From assembly GCF_000002075.1 (NCBI RefSeq), contig NW_004797528.1, forward strand, positions 561,638 to 625,637: DNA of 64,000 nucleotides, read 5' to 3'. The DNA is from Aplysia californica (lineage: Eukaryota > Mollusca > Gastropoda > Aplysiida > Aplysiidae). Positions 59,263 to 64,000 of this stretch are shown piece after piece. Numbering within the stretch: position 1 is the stretch's first letter; each line of letters starts with the position of its first letter. The notes below the pieces were generated by a model. It was not told where the DNA came from. It ran no database searches and worked only from the letters and a program-made list of their open reading frames with translations. Made by a program: the position numbers and the translations under genes.

Positions 59263-59490
59263 GAACAGCCATCAGAGCGCCGTAAAACCTTATACTACTA
59301 CTACTAGAACAGCCATCAGAGCGCCGTAAAACCTTATACTACTACTACTAGAACAGCCATCAGAGCGCCGTAAAACCTTATACTACTACTAGAACAGCCA
59401 TCAGAGCGCCGTAAAACCTTATACTACTACTACTAGAACACCCATCAGAGCGCCGTAAAACCTTATACTACTACTACTAGAACACCCATC
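59263..59490. repeat. 44-bp minisatellite inside the copia element
   Basis: Five units plus a partial sixth start at 59263, 59307, 59351, 59392, 59436 and 59480. Each contains agcgccgtaaaacc, the same string as the SINE-A tail region, followed by (TAC)n. Confidence 0.95.
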
Positions 59491-62081
59491 TTCCCCCCAC
59501 TGCTTTCCTGCCTGGAGGTATTGTTGTACACTCAAAGGTGTCATTCTCTTCCAAAGCACACATCTCGGTGTCCATGGCCTTTTGCCACTTATTAGCCTCA
59601 TCACATGATATGGCATTATTGTAGCAAGTAGGTCAGGTATGTGATGTACATTGTTGTAGCAGTAGTGTAAGAAAGTGCTATTCAAAAAATAATTTTCATC
59701 ACAATCATCATGGTCATTTGTAACAATATAGTCATCAAGATACTTAGGTGGGATTCTGTTTCTTTTCCCTAAACCTTCTGTAGCCTCTTGGGAACTCTGA
59801 CTTTGTTGGGTTGTTTTATTTTCTTCAACTGTTACAGTTGGGTTAGTTTTCTTTTGGGTTTCATCAGGCGTGTTTTTGTCCTGAATATAGTCTTCAAAAT
59901 GAATTTCAACAGAGTCAGGTTTCTCAGAGTCAACATTGTGAAATTGAACACATCTGATCTTCTTAACTTCTAGTGTTTCAGGGAAGTAGATCAGATAAGC
60001 AGGGCTTCTTCTGTCATACCCTAGGAATATGCCCTTCACACTTCTACTGTCAAGTTTCTTGGGGTTTTGGACCAAACAGAAACATGTAGAGCCAAATGTT
60101 TGCATGTTAGCTATGTTGGGTCTCTTGCCAATAATGTGTTGAAAAGGAGTGCTTTCAATTTTCTTATTGAAGCACCTGTTGCGGATATATGCAGCTGTCA
60201 GAACAGCATATGTCCACAGATTTTTGGGCAAACCAGATTGCACAAGTAAACATCTTGCCATGTCAAATAATGTTCGCCATGCCCTTTCGGCTTTGCCGTT
60301 TTGATGCTGACTGTAAGGTGCACTTCTCTCATGGCGAATTTTATTTTGGACCAACATAGAGGTAAATTTTTCTGAAATGAATTCCCCCCCTTGATCACTT
60401 CTAACTGATTTGATAGAGCCATAAGGTACAATATCAGCAATGTATTGTTTGAAAGCATCACATGCATCACTTTTGTGCTTTAGAAAATAAACACAAGTTA
60501 GGTTAGAAAAACTATCAATACAAACCAATGCATATTTGTGCCCATCAATACTTTCAGGGTCAATAGGTCCTGATAAATCAATATGGACAAGTTCAAAAGG
60601 TGCACTAGCACTGTTATCTGGAACTCTGCTCCTAGAGTCAGTCATTTTTGCTTGGGGGCACACTTCACATTTAAAGTTATCAGTCTTATTGGTAATGACC
60701 ATACCTTCAACTTTACCTTCCAGTTTCAGAATGTCCTGGGTGTTACAGTGGCCTAGGGCTTCATGCCACTGCTTCAGCGATCTCCTGGAAACCTTGGTGG
60801 TGTGTTGTAAACTGTTCAAGTAGTATAGCTTTCCTTCTTTGTAGATGTCTAGACACGTTGAGCTGTCCTTTGGGTAAAGCTTCCCGGAATTTTCTGTAAA
60901 GATGTTCGTAGCCCCTTTCTCTGTTGCGGCTGTCACAGAAAAGATGTTCTGGGCAAACGATGGAACATATAACGCATCCTTGAGAGTGATGGAGCACAGC
61001 TTTCCTTTTGAATCACAAATGTCAATTTCTGCGTCCCCCTGCCCTAAAACAAGGCTTCTGTTGCGGGTGCCGTCAGCGAGTTCAATGATGTGGTCCGACG
61101 ACTTAAAATTATTATTAAACCGTTTGAACTTACTTTCGTCGTTCACGATATGTACGCTGGCACTACTGTCCACGAGTAATTTTCCGAAGTTTACAGAATT
61201 ATCCGTTGTTACTCTTTGGTCTACACAGAATGTATAGTGTTCTGAGTCTTCACTTTCACTTGTTTCTTTCACTTTTCTAAGTTTCGAGAGCTTCCTACAA
61301 TCGCTTGTTGAATGTGTTTTGTTTCTACAAATTTCACACCACTTCTGTTTAAAATGTTTTTGTAATGTCTCACCTGTGCGAGGCTGGCAGTTCGAAGACG
61401 TTGGTGGTTGCATCCTCCTGCAGAAGCTGGTGTCGTGTGTCGGCGATTTGCATCGATGACACAATCGTTTGTGATTAAATGACATCACGTTTGTTGACGA
61501 ACTCGTCTGTGGTGGTTGTCGTCGGCTGATCTCATCGGTGTCTTCGTGATTTCGAAGTGCGACTTTGAATTCTGAAAATGTCAGTCTTGTCCCGTTGTGT
61601 CATTACGGTGACGAAAGGTTGGTATCCACTGGGCAAGCCTTTCAGGACCATCGCGACGAGCAGGCTGTCAGAGATCACTTCTCCGGCGTCCCTCAGACAT
61701 GAGGCAGCTGTCTCGGCACGGATGATGTAGTCCGTCATGGATTCGTGCTTGTTCTTGACAAGCGAAGTCTGTTGTGTGTAGAGAGTTATGACTCTCGGCT
61801 TTCCTGTCGGCCTGTAGTGGTTACGCAGAATTTGTAAAGCTTTGCGACCATCGTCTTTTGCGTCTCTGACGATTAACGATAGAAACCTGTCGTCCAGCAC
61901 CTTGACTAGTTCAGCGAAGGCTTCCTCGTTCTTGTTGTCGTCTACTGGGAGATCGTCTTTATCCAAGTCTTTAAAAACTGAGTGTAGATTTCTAATTCTC
62001 ATGAATCCCAAAAACTTGGTTTCCCAGAGGGAAAAATTCCTTTCATCTCCTTCAAATGAAATTCTCAGAGTTCTGGTGGTA

Positions 62082-62095
62082 CTGGGCCCATAACC
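62082..62095 (-). other. copia primer-binding site (internal tRNA-iMet type)
   Basis: The + strand reads ctgggcccataacc, identical to the anticodon-arm sequence of insect initiator tRNA-Met, directly abutting the 5' LTR. Fly copia uses the same internal site, primed by a tRNA half-molecule. Confidence 0.85.
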
Positions 62096-62437
62096 TGTTG
62101 CACTGGGGTTGTTTGCCATTATTGTATATAATAAAGCAAAAGTAAGAACTCCGTTTCTAAATGAAGAAGGGTAATTTAATGATGAAAATAATGAGGTCTG
62201 CCCTCTCTGGCTTCACTGACAAGACTAAATAAATCATAATGAGCATGAGTACATGTGATTGAAACAGGAAGGAGGAGTGAGTAAAGATCACTAAGATCAG
62301 ACAATCTTTGTTGTGAGGGTAGATAAATAAAAGTACAATTACAGGGACATAATTCAACATGTTAATATAGGGACCAACAATCCAGGATTTATTGTTTCCC
62401 TTCTGTATATTGATAAAAGCAATCTAATAGTCTAACA
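62096..62437 (-). repeat. copia 5' LTR
   Basis: 342 bp, nearly identical to 57880-58223 (one substitution and one 2-bp length difference by eye). Its 3' end contains a TATATA box and, 8 codons before the LTR edge, an ATG in frame with gag. Confidence 0.95.
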
Positions 62438-62526
62438 AGCTTAACATTATTATTGTTTTTTATATTACTGTTCATTTAAATTATGCATGTGACTGTAAGC
62501 CTGTTTATGAGTGAAAGCACACTGCA

Positions 62527-62622
62527 TGTGTGTGCGTGTGTGCATGCGTGCGTGCGTGCGTGCATGCATGCGTGCGTGTGTGCATGCGTGCGTGCGTGTG
62601 TGTGTGTGTGTATGTGTGTGTA
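62527..62622. repeat. (TG)n/(CGTG)n microsatellite
   Basis: Imperfect TG, CATG and CGTG units. Confidence 0.93.
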
Positions 62623-62659
62623 TGTGAGACGAGGCGAAACACCAAACCAATGTGCCAGG

Positions 62660-63260
62660 ATCTAGACAGTAATGCTATATCTTATTAGCAATGCCAATCG
62701 CCCGCTGCGCCTTGTGCCGGAAATCGGCCTCCGCGCGAGGGGTATTTTTTGGGCCGCTCGGAATCAGAAGTGACTCTCTTCTAAGTTTAGTTACGGGAAA
62801 ACTCCTGGACGAAAATAAATGAAACTCGGCAACCAACCAGAGGAAAGGTTAAACTAACGACATGCCAGCGTACAATCCCGAACGATTACTAGAACCGGAG
62901 ATATTGCCGTGTTTGTGAGAATTTCCTCTGCGGTTCGAAAACTAAGCGGAGCTGCGGGTTGATCGCCGACCACACAAGCGCCCCACATGTCTTCTTTATT
63001 GCTGTAAAATTTCAGATCTCTGCGTTTAGTAGATTTTCCGTACCAACTTAAAATTACCATCCACCCATTGATAAAACACTAGATCTAGAAACTTAATCGC
63101 GCATTCCAAACGCGAGGTGCCGGCATGCAAGAGGCGCGTGATCGCTAGGCGGCATGTGATTGGCTGCCTATAACCAAATGGGTCACCGATGACTACATCG
63201 CGGGTTTTCCCGATAGCGCTTTACTGAGTTTTAGAAGGGGTGATCGCGTCGCGGTAAAAA
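62660..63260. other. CpG-dense patch, possible regulatory or promoter DNA
   Basis: Many CG dinucleotides (cgcgcgagg, atcgcgtcgcgg, gcgcattccaaacgcg) in otherwise AT-rich surroundings. No coding exon with good splice signals recognised on either strand. Confidence 0.35.
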
Positions 63261-64000
63261 CGATGTCACGCAATTCAACAAATTTCACGCAAATATCAGT
63301 CTTTAAGATCCAAAGTAATGAAGACAACGAAAAAGTGATAGCAGAACTAGATTTGGCACTAAAAATCACATGGAGATGCCAAGTTTCATTCATATGCTCC
63401 AATTCATTACTGACTTATGAACAGTTTTTCCTCAAAATACATCAAAACATGTCCCACATTTTGGCGATTTTTTCCTATATGAAGGTCCTCCAACATTTTG
63501 CAAACAAAAATCCCAATAACTTTTTTATTTATCAATGGATTTTTAAAATTTAAAAACCACAGTTCTTAGAATTTACTCTAGTTTCATTTAAGCCCATTTT
63601 TAAGCAATTCGGATGAAAATTTAATTTTTCATTGTCATTGCTAATCTTATCCTATCTTTTTTATCTTTCTGTTGTTTCTCGTAACTCAGAAATATTCTTC
63701 TCACACTTTATGACTTTGTACAAGTACCAGTGAGTCTTTTCAACACAAACAATTTGATGAAAGTAGCACAAACATAAATTTTAGTGCAAGGACTTAAAAA
63801 ACAATTTCAATGCTGTATGAGCTAATACTTCACAGGTATTACTTTGAACAATGGGATAACCGCCTCAATGCAGGCAGCCAAGGACAAATTGTGAGCATTC
63901 AATAATGATTTTTAAGCCCTTGAGTATCATTCAGTGTACCTAATATTCCTTACAATTTGAATGCAAAACTGACCTTTCTTATGCCATAAGAGGTTAATTT
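63261..64000. other. unannotated AT-rich DNA
   Basis: Open frame 63263-63553 (+) has no recognised domain. Nothing else seen. Confidence 0.4.

Larger units (their letters stand above)
57880..62437 (-). mobile_element. Ty1/copia LTR retrotransposon (young, broken)
   Basis: A 4558-bp element between exact 5-bp duplications agctt (57875-57879 and 62438-62442). The two LTRs (about 343 bp, TGTTAG...GCAACA) are roughly 99 percent identical, so the insertion is recent. In copia order it carries gag, a CCHC zinc knuckle, a protease region, integrase (HHCC and DDE-type core, GKAERAWRTL region) and reverse transcriptase (IHQMDVKTAYLNA and WVDDILL). The primer-binding site matches initiator tRNA-Met internally, and a purine run precedes the 3' LTR. 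The coding part is broken in about three or four places and is somewhat shorter than the usual 5 kb, so it looks non-functional. It lies upstream of the first visible ZNF236-like exon, in the same orientation. Confidence 0.93.

Noticed and set aside
59263-59490. CRISPR-like array
   Set aside because: The units are contiguous tandem repeats with no spacers, in animal DNA.
63263-63553. 96-residue open frame on the + strand
   Set aside because: No domain, AT-rich, no supporting signals.

Overview
The window is animal nuclear DNA and most likely comes from a mollusc, probably a gastropod. That reading is an inference. It rests on an intron-rich gene layout, two bilaterian zinc-finger regulators, a dense load of tRNA-derived SINEs and small inverted-repeat elements, and many poly-G/C, CA and CT tracts. 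No rRNA, true tRNA gene, CRISPR array or bacterial-style operon was seen.

Two host genes lie tail to tail. On the + strand, 1128-6481 is the large last coding exon of a teashirt (TSHZ/tiptop family) transcription factor. It opens at a splice acceptor, so the short first coding exon lies left of the window. On the - strand, 27 exons between 57664 and 26658 make up most of a ZNF236-type many-fingered C2H2 protein. Every junction keeps phase, and together they give 1726 codons plus a stop, with 20 visible zinc fingers. The N-terminal exons were not found and probably lie beyond 62.4 kb or outside the window.

Region by region: 1-1127 is a teashirt intron with microsatellites and a SINE. 6482-26500 is teashirt 3' UTR/downstream DNA and the space between the genes, holding MITEs (hAT-like, piggyBac-like, pogo-like and unassigned), tRNA-SINEs, and long G/T and C/T low-complexity tracts. 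26.5-57.7 kb is the ZNF236-like gene, whose introns are filled with about fifteen copies of one SINE (called SINE-A here), nearly all in the sense direction, plus LINE fragments and MITEs; a 100-base assembly gap lies at 51261-51360. 57880-62437 is a young, broken Ty1/copia LTR retrotransposon with near-identical LTRs and an AGCTT target duplication. 62.4-64 kb is microsatellite, a CpG-dense patch and AT-rich DNA.

The points most worth following up are: a SINE-A copy that landed on the splice donor of exon 10 and duplicated it; a partial copy of the exon 8 donor end beside the real one; long GU repeats just after two donors; a copia element whose gag ATG lies inside the LTR and whose reading frame runs through an internal initiator-tRNA-Met primer site; a piggyBac-like MITE family with six copies; a duplicated four-finger block in the ZNF236-like protein; and a teashirt protein with an unusual first finger and many SUMO-type motifs.
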